In this document: one piece after another, positions 27,282 through 34,930 of the stretch
How the letters are laid out: each line of letters begins with the position of its first letter
Position numbering within the stretch: position 1 is the first letter of the stretch
DNA from: JBPCQA01 sp050998615
GTDB taxonomy: Bacteria > Actinomycetota > Actinomycetes > Propionibacteriales > Nocardioidaceae
Assembly: GCA_050998615.1 (NCBI GenBank)
Contig: JBPCQA010000033.1
Coordinates: forward strand, 67,729 to 131,728
Length of the DNA stretch: 64,000 nucleotides
Reading direction: 5' to 3'
Notes under the pieces: model-generated
Databases searched by the model: none
The model's input: only the letters and a program-made list of their open reading frames with translations
What the model was told of the DNA's origin: nothing
Position numbers and translations under genes: made by a program

Positions 27282-28044
27282 CCGGCTCGCGAACCTGGTC
27301 CGGTGCCGCCCTCGCGCGCAGGACCTCCTGATACTCCGCCCAGCCGAAGTAACACCAGAAGCCGAAGCCAAGGAGCGCGAAAAAGAACCACTGGACGCCG
27401 TAGAAAAAATACGGCCCCGAACCCAGGTCCGGACCACCAGACTTCAACGGTGCATTTTTGACACTCGGCTGTTCCTTGATTAAGGCGACGAAGCCGTCAT
27501 AGGCGGGATAAGGCAACGTTGTCTTGATGGCCGCTGCCGAGATCGACCGCACCGCACCGCCTACCGGCGTCACGAGGTTCGAAGCGTCGGTGGCGTCGAT
27601 ACGAACCCAGCCGGTGACCGTGACCCGGCCCGCCGGCGGCGCCGGCGGATGCTGGTCCAGGTTGCCGTTGGTCACCGACGGGACCCAGCCACGGTCGACC
27701 AGGACCGCGGTCCCAGACGGCGTGACAAGGGGCACGACGACCTCGATGCCGGGTTGGGAGTTCACGCTGCGGTACAAGACCACGACCTGATGCTTGGCGT
27801 CGTACGTGCCAGTGGTCCGCACGACGCGCCACTCGTCGCCGCTTGCGGGTTCGGCGTTGGTGCTGAGGATGCCCGAGACGGCAATCGGGGCTGCCTTGAG
27901 GTTTGTCGTGGTCACGGCGTTGCTGTGTTGGCGCTCGTGATAGCGACGGAACTGCCACAGTCCCAGCTCCACGCAGGTGAAGCCGACGACGATGACGACG
28001 AGGAACAGCCCGATCCAGCGACGGGTCAGCAGGAAACGAAACAC
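27265..28044 (-). CDS. SURF1 family cytochrome oxidase assembly protein
   Basis: 259-aa membrane protein with a helix at residues 10-30 and another near 215-235 and a large extracytoplasmic loop between them. ELGLWQFRRYHER, VLVDRGWVP and the C-terminal YGVQWFFFALLGFGFW are SURF1 hallmarks. It aids haem A insertion or oxidase assembly, matching ctaB and ctaA elsewhere in the window. A TAGATT -10 at 28054-28059 lies 9 bases before the GTG start, so the leader is very short. Confidence 0.9.
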   Translation of the reverse strand: MFRFLLTRRWIGLFLVVIVVGFTCVELGLWQFRRYHERQHSNAVTTTNLKAAPIAVSGILSTNAEPASGDEWRVVRTTGTYDAKHQVVVLYRSVNSQPGIEVVVPLVTPSGTAVLVDRGWVPSVTNGNLDQHPPAPPAGRVTVTGWVRIDATDASNLVTPVGGAVRSISAAAIKTTLPYPAYDGFVALIKEQPSVKNAPLKSGGPDLGSGPYFFYGVQWFFFALLGFGFWCYFGWAEYQEVLRARAAPDQVREPVTAAE

Positions 28045-28151
28045 AGCACGTCAAATCTAGTGCTCGGCCCTAGCGCCGCTCCGGCGGCACGGTTTCCTCT
28101 TCCATGCACGATCACCGTCAGCTGACCACCGCCTGCGGGGCGATCACCCCG

Positions 28152-28157
28152 TAGGGT
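28152..28157 (+). promoter_or_regulatory. -10 element, leaderless promoter of moaA
   Basis: TAGGGT followed by 6 bases and GTG 28164. The spacing favours the second of two adjacent GTG codons as the real start. Confidence 0.5.
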
Positions 28158-28163
28158 GGGGTG

Positions 28164-29177
28164 GTGGGAACCGTTCAGCTCCAATCGGGTGCGCTCGTCG
28201 ACCAATACGACCGGGTGGCTACCGACTTGCGCGTGTCACTTACCGATCGATGCAACCTGAGGTGCTCCTACTGCATGCCGGCGGAGGGGCTCGACTGGCT
28301 GCCGGGCGCGGACATCCTCACCGACGACGAGGTGATGCGCCTCATCGCGATCGCGGTACGCCGACTCGGTGTCGATGAGATCCGGTTTACTGGCGGGGAG
28401 CCGTTGATTCGCCGTGGGTTCGTGGACATCGTGCGACGCACCGCGGCTTTGGAGCCTCGGCCACAGATTTCGGTGACCACCAACGGGCTCGGACTGGACA
28501 AGCTGGCCGACGCATTGGCCCAGGCGGGTCTGGACCGCATCAACGTCAGCCTCGACACGATCCGCCCTGAGACGTTTCGTGACATCACCCGTCGTGACCG
28601 CTTCGAGCAGGTGGTCATCGGGCTTGCCGCTGCGGCGCGTGCCGGCCTGACGCCGGTCAAGATCAACGCGGTGCTGCTGCGCGGACACAACGACGACCAG
28701 GCCCCCGAGCTGCTCAGCTGGTGTCTAGACCATGGCTACGAGTTGCGTTTCATCGAGCAAATGCCGTTGGACGCTCAACACGGTTGGAGCCGGGCAGAGA
28801 TGGTGACCGCCGAGGAGATCCTCGCATCGCTCGAGTCGGCGTTCGAGCTCACTCCGCATCCGGAGGAGCGCGGCAGCGCCCCCGCCGAGCGTTTCGTCGT
28901 CAACGGGGGTCTTGGCACTGTGGGCGTGATCGCGTCGGTCACCCGGCCGTTCTGTGGTGACTGCGACCGGGTCCGGCTCACCGCCGACGGCCAGGTGCGA
29001 AACTGTCTGTTCGCCCGCGAGGAGTCCGATCTGCGGGTCGCGCTTCGCTCCGGCGCCTCCGACGAGGAGATCGCGCAACGGTGGCGCGCCGCGATGTGGA
29101 CGAAGCGGCCGGGCCACGGGATTGACGACGCGTCCTTCCTGCAGCCGGTCCGGCCGATGAGCGCGATCGGCGGCTAG
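28164..29177 (+). CDS. moaA: GTP 3',8-cyclase (molybdenum cofactor biosynthesis)
   Basis: Radical SAM enzyme (337 aa) that starts molybdenum cofactor synthesis from GTP together with MoaC. The SAM cluster motif CNLRCSYCM lies near residues 30-38, GGEPL near 77, the second cluster at CGDC and C (RPFCGDCDRVRL, NCLF), and the essential Gly-Gly ends the protein (SAIGG). Start: GTG 28164, set by the -10 spacing; GTG 28161 adds one residue. No other moa gene is adjacent. I see no Moco riboswitch in the 80-base gap before it. Confidence 0.95.
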   Translation: MGTVQLQSGALVDQYDRVATDLRVSLTDRCNLRCSYCMPAEGLDWLPGADILTDDEVMRLIAIAVRRLGVDEIRFTGGEPLIRRGFVDIVRRTAALEPRPQISVTTNGLGLDKLADALAQAGLDRINVSLDTIRPETFRDITRRDRFEQVVIGLAAAARAGLTPVKINAVLLRGHNDDQAPELLSWCLDHGYELRFIEQMPLDAQHGWSRAEMVTAEEILASLESAFELTPHPEERGSAPAERFVVNGGLGTVGVIASVTRPFCGDCDRVRLTADGQVRNCLFAREESDLRVALRSGASDEEIAQRWRAAMWTKRPGHGIDDASFLQPVRPMSAIGG

Positions 29178-29203
29178 TCGAACCGCATCTGCCCGGGCGG
29201 AAA

Positions 29204-29245
29204 GGTGGTTTCGAGACGCTCGCTTCGCTCGCTCCTCAACTACCG
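29204..29245. repeat. Dispersed imperfect palindromic repeat, copy B
   Basis: Runs from GGTGGTTTCGAGACGCTCGC to GCTCCTCAACTACCG; outer arms GGTGGTT/AACTACC are inverted and the centre holds direct GCTCGCT units. It lies between moaA and the next minus-strand gene. Copies A and C have the same ends. Confidence 0.8.
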
Positions 29246-29288
29246 TGGCAGGCGCCGGCTGTGACCAACTCCGCGGTGACTCGTGCAC

Positions 29289-29486
29289 CTATTCGAGCCG
29301 GTCGACTTCGCGTAGGAAGCCACGTGCGGCGAGGAAGTCGGCAAGCGACTGCTCGTGGTCGGGGCACGCTAGCCAGGTCTTGCGCTGCGGCTCGGTGTGG
29401 AGCTTGGGGTTGTTCCACCGCAGCGCCACAGTTGCCCGCCGAGCACAGCCACGGGCCGAGCAGATCAGCTCGTCGGGATCCGTCAC
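29289..29486 (-). CDS. Small conserved cysteine-containing protein, possible zinc ribbon
   Basis: 65 aa. CSARGC at residues 9-14 and CPDH at 42-45 suggest metal binding, and WNNPKLHTEP plus FLAARGFLREVDRL match a small family common in actinobacteria (sometimes mislabelled acetone carboxylase). Function unknown. GTG 29486 is the start that begins with the conserved part; an overlapping frame with an ATG is not supported. Confidence 0.65.
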   Translation of the reverse strand: MTDPDELICSARGCARRATVALRWNNPKLHTEPQRKTWLACPDHEQSLADFLAARGFLREVDRLE

Positions 29487-29742
29487 GCATCACCACCATT
29501 CACAAGGTGTCGTGGGCGAGAAGTTGTCCGACCGATGGCTGTGCACCGCCAAGATGGATCACTAGCGAAACCCGTGATCCGGGCCGAAACAGGGGTGGTG
29601 CCGGACAACCACGGGGAGGCTGCCCGGCACCACGCTGCGACGGCATTCCGACGGGGGAACGGCAAGCCGTCGGCTCAGTGTTGCACGGGCACCGCTGTGC
29701 GGTCTAGACAGGTTCAGACCAAAGTTCCCGCTAGCAGTTGGG
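29487..29742. other. Intergenic stretch, no gene seen
   Basis: No frame with both a ribosome binding site and recognisable protein character on either strand. Confidence 0.5.
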
Positions 29743-30075
29743 CTATGACGCCTCGTCGTTGACGGGGTGGTCTTCTTCGGACCTGGGTGCAGCCGCCTCG
29801 AGCTGTGGATGTCCGACAGCCTGGTATCTCGGTGGCCCGATGACCTCCCGACGGTCGCTGGTGTTGGCGAGCACCACGGCGACGTATGGCAAGAAAAGGG
29901 CGCCCGCAACGAAAAACCACCGGTACGGGCTCGGTGTCAACACAGCGAGCACAAAGCACGCGGTCCGGATGCCCATCGAAATCAGATAACGGGTTTGGCG
30001 ATGCTTGATGTCATCGCTTCGGCTACGGCGCGCCGAGGTGATGTTGATCGGGGTTCCTGGCTGCGGCTGATTCAT
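29743..30075 (-). CDS. DUF3099 membrane protein
   Basis: 110 aa with NITSARRSRSDDIKHRQTRYLISMGIRT in two parts, the conserved DUF3099 start, then two hydrophobic helices (TACFVLAVL, WFFVAGALFLPYVAVVLA) and an acidic tail. Actinobacteria-specific, function unknown. The ATG 30075 has AGGA 9 bases upstream; the frame is open further up without support. Confidence 0.8.
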   Translation of the reverse strand: MNQPQPGTPINITSARRSRSDDIKHRQTRYLISMGIRTACFVLAVLTPSPYRWFFVAGALFLPYVAVVLANTSDRREVIGPPRYQAVGHPQLEAAAPRSEEDHPVNDEAS

Positions 30076-30232
30076 TACTCGTCCTGCATTCACCGTACGC
30101 CGCGGGAGGCACGAAGACACGCGCGGGCGTCACCGCTGCGGGGCATGATGGGAGCGGCGGCAGCCACTGGCTGCCGACGCCCGCTCGCCGGCCGGCCGGC
30201 TGGTGGCGCCGCACTGTGATGAAGGAGGAACG

Positions 30233-30448
30233 ATGTCCAACCGGACTTATCGGGTGACTGAGGTGGTAGGCACGTCACCGGATGGCATCGACGACGCGAT
30301 CCGCAATGCCATCTCTCGCGCCTCTCGAACGTTGCGCCATTTGGACTGGTTCGAGGTCACCCAGGTGCGCGGTCAGGTGCTGGGCGACCAGGTGGAACAC
30401 TTTCAGGTGGGGTTGAAGCTCGGGTTTCGCCTCGAAGACGACGAGTAG
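30233..30448 (+). CDS. Dodecin family flavin-binding protein
   Basis: 71-aa small protein of the dodecin family, which forms dodecameric shells that store or buffer flavin. YRVTEVVGTSPDGIDDAIRNA, LDWFEVTQVRGQV with the flavin-stacking Trp, and VEHFQVGLKLGFRLED are diagnostic. AAGGAGGAACG precedes the ATG. Single gene; a nearby FMN-dependent nitronate monooxygenase-like protein is probably unconnected. Confidence 0.93.
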   Translation: MSNRTYRVTEVVGTSPDGIDDAIRNAISRASRTLRHLDWFEVTQVRGQVLGDQVEHFQVGLKLGFRLEDDE

Positions 30449-30624
30449 GCCGCCTTCCGGGATACCAGCATCAGCAAATGGCGGGAGATCTGTGGTCCCC
30501 ACGGGCTTGAGACCAGTAGGTCACCCGCAATCCGCGGGAAGAGACAGCGGCTGATCGGTGACCCGTTGCATCGGGTGTGCCGGTAGGCGATAGCGTCAGG
30601 CCACCTACAACCTGGGAGGCGGCG

Positions 30625-31329
30625 TTGAGCAGATCGGTGCTCGTCACGGGCGGCAACCGTGGCATCGGCGCAGCAATCGCGCAGGTGTTCGCCGACACCG
30701 GTGACAACGTGGCTGTGACGTATCGCTCCGGACCGCCTCCAGATCGCCATCTGGCGGTGCGATGCGACGTGACCGCCCCAGAACAGGTCGACGCGGCGTT
30801 CGCCGACATCGAGTCAGCTCAGGGGCCAGTGGAAGTCCTGATTGCCAACGCCGGCATCACCCGGGACACGTTGCTGCTGCGCATGAGCGAGGATGACTGG
30901 TCCGCGGTGATCGAGACGAACCTGACCGGCTCGTTTCGGGTAGCGAAGCGAGCTGCTCGGGGGATGTTGCGGCTCAAGCGCGGCCGCATCGTGTTGATCT
31001 CCTCGGTGGTGGGGTTGCTTGGCTCGGCTGGCCAGGTCAACTACGGGGCGAGCAAGGCGGGCTTGGTGGGGATGGCTCGGTCGATGGCTCGAGAGCTGGG
31101 CAGCCGGTCGATCACTACCAACGTCGTGGCGCCCGGCTTTGTGGAGACCGACATGACCGCCGAGTTGTCTCCCGACAAGCAGGCCGAGTATTTGCGGGCC
31201 ATCCCCCTCGGGCGTTACACCACTGGCGACGAAATCGCCAAGGTGGTCAGATGGGTGGCCTCCGATGAGGCCGGCTACATCACCGGCGCGGTGATCCCGG
31301 TCGACGGCGGACTCGGCATGGGGCACTGA
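30625..31329 (+). CDS. fabG: 3-oxoacyl-ACP reductase FabG
   Basis: NADPH-dependent SDR (234 aa) that reduces 3-oxoacyl-ACP in fatty acid elongation. The nucleotide loop TGGNRGIG is at 8-15, NAGIT near 74, and the catalytic Ser/Tyr/Lys lie in LISSVVGLL and QVNYGASKAG. The start is TTG 30625: GGGAGG (30614-30619) sits 5 bases before it and homology begins right there, whereas the next upstream start would add unrelated residues. It is followed 16 bases later by fabI. Confidence 0.93.
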   Translation: MSRSVLVTGGNRGIGAAIAQVFADTGDNVAVTYRSGPPPDRHLAVRCDVTAPEQVDAAFADIESAQGPVEVLIANAGITRDTLLLRMSEDDWSAVIETNLTGSFRVAKRAARGMLRLKRGRIVLISSVVGLLGSAGQVNYGASKAGLVGMARSMARELGSRSITTNVVAPGFVETDMTAELSPDKQAEYLRAIPLGRYTTGDEIAKVVRWVASDEAGYITGAVIPVDGGLGMGH

Positions 31330-31345
31330 CGGAAGGCGGCTGAGC

Positions 31346-32116
31346 ATGGGACTCTTGGACGGCAAGCGCATCCTGGTGGCCGGCGTCACCATGGACTCCT
31401 CGATCGGCTTCGCCACCGCAAAGGTCGCGCAGGAGCAGGGCGCGACCGTGGTGATCTCCAACTTCGGCCGAGCGCTGTCGATCACCAGGCGCATCGCGAA
31501 GCGGCTCCCGATCGAACCGGCCGTGCTGGAGCTGGACGTCAGCAACGACGACCACCTCGAAGGGCTGGCTGATCAGCTACGCCAGCACGTCGACGGGCTC
31601 GACGGGGTAGTCCATGCGATCGCCTACGGCAATCCGGAGACGATCCTGGGTGGCAAATTCCTGCAGGGCCCCTGGGATGACGTGGCGCAAGCCGTCCGGG
31701 TGTCGGCGTACTCGTTCAAATCACTCGCGTCGGCGTGCCTGCCGCTGATGCAGCCCGGTGGCTCGATTGTCGGCTGCACATTCGACGCCAGTGTCGCGTG
31801 GCCCGGCTACGACTGGATGGGTTTCGCCAAGGGCGCCCTGGAGTCGTGCAACCGTTATCTCGCACGTGACCTTGGCGCGATGGGGATCCGCTGCAATCTG
31901 GTCTCCGCCGGCGCGCTGAAGACGCTTGCGGCCAAGGCGATTCCGGGCTTCGAGCGCTTCGAGGATGAGTGGGCCAAGCGTGCCCCGCTGGGCTGGGATC
32001 AACACGACCTGGAGCCAACCGCGCGCACCATCGTCGCGCTGCTGAGCGACTTCATGCCCAAGACGACCGGCGAGATCGTGCACGTCGACGGCGGCTTCCA
32101 CGCCATGGGCGCCTAG
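31346..32116 (+). CDS. fabI: Enoyl-ACP reductase (InhA/FabI type)
   Basis: 256-aa NADH-dependent enoyl reductase finishing each fatty acid elongation cycle. The family-typical nucleotide site GVTMDSSIGFA replaces TGxxxGIG, and the catalytic Y-x6-K is YDWMGFAK. FabG-FabI order mirrors the mabA-inhA pair of mycobacteria, though no mycolic acid genes are visible here. The gene is co-directional with fabG and with the next gene, 2 bases away. Confidence 0.94.
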   Translation: MGLLDGKRILVAGVTMDSSIGFATAKVAQEQGATVVISNFGRALSITRRIAKRLPIEPAVLELDVSNDDHLEGLADQLRQHVDGLDGVVHAIAYGNPETILGGKFLQGPWDDVAQAVRVSAYSFKSLASACLPLMQPGGSIVGCTFDASVAWPGYDWMGFAKGALESCNRYLARDLGAMGIRCNLVSAGALKTLAAKAIPGFERFEDEWAKRAPLGWDQHDLEPTARTIVALLSDFMPKTTGEIVHVDGGFHAMGA

Positions 32117-32118
32117 GC

Positions 32119-33093
32119 GTGACAGCGGTCATCACCACCTGGTTGACCGACAGGTTCGGCCTCGACCTGCCGGTGGTCACCGCTCCGATGGCGGGTGTCT
32201 CCGACGGGAGATTCGCAGCGGCCGCGACCGCTGCCGGAGTGCTTGGCACGTTCGGCGTCGGCTCGGCAGCCTCGGGGGAGTGGATCGCCGATCAGGTCGC
32301 GGCGGCACGCACCACACCGCCGTACGGCATCGGTCTAATGGCCTGGGCGCAGCCTGGCCGGCCACATCAACTTGAGGCGGTGCTGGCGGCGCGTCCGGCC
32401 TTGGTGTCGATCAGCTATGGCGACTGTGCGCCGTACGTCGACGTGCTGCACGACGCGGGAACGACCGTGGTGACCCAGGTCGGCACCGTCGCACAAGCCC
32501 TGGCCGCTGAGAAAGCCGGCGTGGATGCGGTGGTGGCGCGAGGTGGTGAGGGCGGCGGCCACGGCTACAACCTGGTGGCAACGCTGCCCCTGCTGCAGGC
32601 CGTGCTCGACCGGGCGCGGCTGCCGGTGCTGGCGGCCGGCGGTATCGCTACCGCACGCGGACTGGCCGCCGTGCTGGCCGCCGGGGCAAGCGGGGCCTGG
32701 ATCGGTACGGCGTTCGCTTGCTGCCGCGAGTCGATGTGGCCCGACGACCAGGTGGCCCAGGCTTACGCTGCCGACGAGACCAGCACCGGCTATTCGCGAG
32801 TGTTCGACGTCGCCTCGGGTGTGGGCTGGCCCGCCGACGTGGGAGGGCGCACCGTTCGCAACGCGTTCTCCGACGCCTGGGCAGGTCGAGAAGCATCGGT
32901 TTCCGCCGACCCCGCCGCGGCGGCGCAGTTTCGGGCCGCGCCGGCCAATAGGGACTTCGACACGTTGCCCGTGTACGTCGGTCAGGGCGTCGGCCTGTTG
33001 GCAACCGGTCGCCCGGCGATCGCCGATGTCGTCTCACAGTTTGGCGGGGCCGCGTCTTTGCTTCGGCAGGCCGCCGGCGCGATTTCGGGATGA
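32119..33093 (+). CDS. Nitronate monooxygenase/FMN-dependent 2-nitropropane dioxygenase family
   Basis: 324-aa TIM-barrel FMN protein: APMAGVSDGRFAAAATAAG near the start, QVGTVAQALAAEKAGVDAVVARGGEGGGH at the flavin phosphate region, and LAAGGIATARGLAAVLAAGASGAWIGTAF. Catalytic His in the GGH segment fits class I-like members. It may oxidise nitronates, or act like the FabK-related enoyl reductases of the same fold; its place after fabI makes the second worth testing. GTG 32119 starts 2 bases after the fabI stop. Confidence 0.85.
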   Translation: MTAVITTWLTDRFGLDLPVVTAPMAGVSDGRFAAAATAAGVLGTFGVGSAASGEWIADQVAAARTTPPYGIGLMAWAQPGRPHQLEAVLAARPALVSISYGDCAPYVDVLHDAGTTVVTQVGTVAQALAAEKAGVDAVVARGGEGGGHGYNLVATLPLLQAVLDRARLPVLAAGGIATARGLAAVLAAGASGAWIGTAFACCRESMWPDDQVAQAYAADETSTGYSRVFDVASGVGWPADVGGRTVRNAFSDAWAGREASVSADPAAAAQFRAAPANRDFDTLPVYVGQGVGLLATGRPAIADVVSQFGGAASLLRQAAGAISG

Positions 33094-33120
33094 GCGCCGG
33101 CTGCTCGTTGCCGCGACGGG

Positions 33121-33126
33121 TAGCGT
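33121..33126 (+). promoter_or_regulatory. -10 element, leaderless promoter of the CphA-like gene
   Basis: TAGCGT followed by exactly 6 bases and GTG 33133. This supports separate transcription from the fab genes 40 bases upstream. Confidence 0.55.
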
Positions 33127-33132
33127 GGCGCC

Positions 33133-34875
33133 GTGACGTCGTCGCTCATCGAGTTGCGGGTTCTCGAAGGTCCCAACCTGTACTTCTCCAGGGCGGCGAT
33201 CAAGGCGACCTTGGACCTGACGGTGCTGCTCGAGGCGGACGACGAGGCCATCCGGCGCTTCGCCCACCGCATTGGGCTGGTCACCGCCAGACCGGGAGCG
33301 GGGGGCTCCGGGTTTCGGCAGCGTTTCGCGGGCCGTGCGGTGGCCAGACTGGTCAGGCAGATCGCACTCGAGGCGGGCACCCGACGGCTCGCGGTCCGGG
33401 TGCGGCCGACCACCGACGTACATCTCGTCGTGGTTGCCTTTCCCTGGCGGCACCGCGACCGGGCAACAGCTCTGGCGCGTGCTGTTGCCGGAGTGCTCGA
33501 CGATCTGGCTCGAACCAACATCGACGCCTTGATGGGCGGCGCGGCCGCCGAGGTGCAAGGCACGGACCCCGGGCCGGTGCCGCCCACGATCAAACCCGCG
33601 ATCCCGGTGGTGGCGGTGACCGGCACCAACGGGAAGACGACAACGTCACGGATGATCGGTCACATTGCGCGGGAGGCCGGCTGGCATGTGGGGTGGTCGT
33701 CCACCGACGGCATCTACGCCGACGGTGAGCTCGTCGAGGCCGGCGACTACTCCGGTCCGAGCGGTGCGGGCAGGGTGCTGGCCCAGCCGGGTGTCCAGCT
33801 GGCTGTCACCGAGACGGCCAGGGGCGGGATTTTGCTACGGGGAATCGGAGTGACACACAACGACGTGTCGGTGGTGACCAACGTGACGGCCGACCATCTG
33901 GGTCTGCAGGGCATCGACACGCTGGACCAACTGGCCGAGGTCAAGGCGGTGGTCCCGCGCATCACCAAGCCGGCCGGCTGGGCGGTGCTGAATGGCGACG
34001 ACCCACGGGTGTTCGCGATGCGCTCGGTCATCGAGGCACGTCCGTGGGTGTTTTCCCGTGATCCCGGCTCGCCGTCGATCCGCGAAGTCGTGGGTGGCGG
34101 CGGCCGGGCGACCACGGTGATCGACGGCTGGATCTCCATCCTGGCCCCAGCCGCGGACCCCGACCCGCTGGTGCCGGTGGTCGACGTACCCATGACGCTT
34201 GCCGGGCTCAGCCGGTTCAACGTCGAGAACGCATTAGCGGCGGCCAGCGCCGCACTCGCGGTCGGGCTGCCAAGGCAGGCAGTGGTCGCTGGCCTCGAGT
34301 CGTTCGTGCCGGGTCCGCACCACAATCCGGGCCGGATGAACGTCTACTCTCTCGACGGCTTCACCGTGGTCATTGACCTCGCCCACAACGAGGCGGGTCT
34401 TGAGGCGCTGATCGAGGTCATGAACGGGTTGCGGTCCGTCGGTTCCCGCACGCTGCTCGGCATCGGCACTGCAGGTGACCGGACCGACGACCTGGTCCGC
34501 AGCCTCGGGGAGTTGGGTGCCCGAGATTGCGACGTGCTGGTCATCGTGCACAAGGATGCCTACCTGCGCGGAAGCGACATCGAACACATGACCGCGACCT
34601 ATCGAGCCGGCGCCGCCGCCGTGGGAGTCACCGATGTGCCCGCGTTCAGGTCGGAGCTTGCGGGCCTGCAGGCGCTCGTGTCGCAGGCAGACCGAGGCGA
34701 CGTGGTGGCGGTGATGTGCCATCAAGACCGGGCCGGCCTACATGGCTGGTTGCGCAGCCTGGGGGCCGCGGTAGACGACCCGCAGACGGTGCGCGACAAG
34801 GTGTTGGTGCTCCGCCGTACCGGGCCGGTGCCAGCGGCTCGTGCAGCGGATTCGACCGTGAAGGTGCGGCGCTGA
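33133..34875 (+). CDS. CphA-like Mur ligase without ATP-grasp domain
   Basis: 580-aa paralogue of cyanophycin synthetase. Residues 1-130 resemble the CphA N-terminal domain (LRVLEGPNLYFSRAAIKATLDL against RIYRGGNVWSY in CphA). The Mur-ligase part follows directly: P-loop GTNGKTTTSRMI at 164-175, ETARGGILLRGIG near 227-239, VTADHLGLQGIDTLDQLAEVK with the lysine (271) that is carbamylated in MurE-type enzymes, HNPGRMN and DLAHNEAG. The 270-residue ATP-grasp domain that adds Asp in CphA is absent. All visible Mur-ligase residues are kept, so it is predicted to be an active ATP-dependent ligase. It is convergent with cphA. Substrate unknown; arginine or a related amino acid is the simplest guess. 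MurT is excluded because a true murT with its zinc ribbon is at 53 kb. Confidence 0.8.
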   Translation: MTSSLIELRVLEGPNLYFSRAAIKATLDLTVLLEADDEAIRRFAHRIGLVTARPGAGGSGFRQRFAGRAVARLVRQIALEAGTRRLAVRVRPTTDVHLVVVAFPWRHRDRATALARAVAGVLDDLARTNIDALMGGAAAEVQGTDPGPVPPTIKPAIPVVAVTGTNGKTTTSRMIGHIAREAGWHVGWSSTDGIYADGELVEAGDYSGPSGAGRVLAQPGVQLAVTETARGGILLRGIGVTHNDVSVVTNVTADHLGLQGIDTLDQLAEVKAVVPRITKPAGWAVLNGDDPRVFAMRSVIEARPWVFSRDPGSPSIREVVGGGGRATTVIDGWISILAPAADPDPLVPVVDVPMTLAGLSRFNVENALAAASAALAVGLPRQAVVAGLESFVPGPHHNPGRMNVYSLDGFTVVIDLAHNEAGLEALIEVMNGLRSVGSRTLLGIGTAGDRTDDLVRSLGELGARDCDVLVIVHKDAYLRGSDIEHMTATYRAGAAAVGVTDVPAFRSELAGLQALVSQADRGDVVAVMCHQDRAGLHGWLRSLGAAVDDPQTVRDKVLVLRRTGPVPAARAADSTVKVRR

Positions 34876-34930
34876 GCGCGCCTCGTCCGGCGACTGGGAC
34901 CGGCTGGGCGTCGGATCTTGCCGGCTTCGC

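Noticed and set aside
28090..28163. Possible Moco riboswitch before moaA
   Set aside because: The gap is short and leaderless promoter spacing leaves no room for a leader; only a weak GGGG/CCCC stem is present.
33133..34875. The CphA-like protein as a second MurT
   Set aside because: It lacks the Cys4 zinc ribbon and the DUF1727 domain and is far closer to CphA in its Mur-ligase half.
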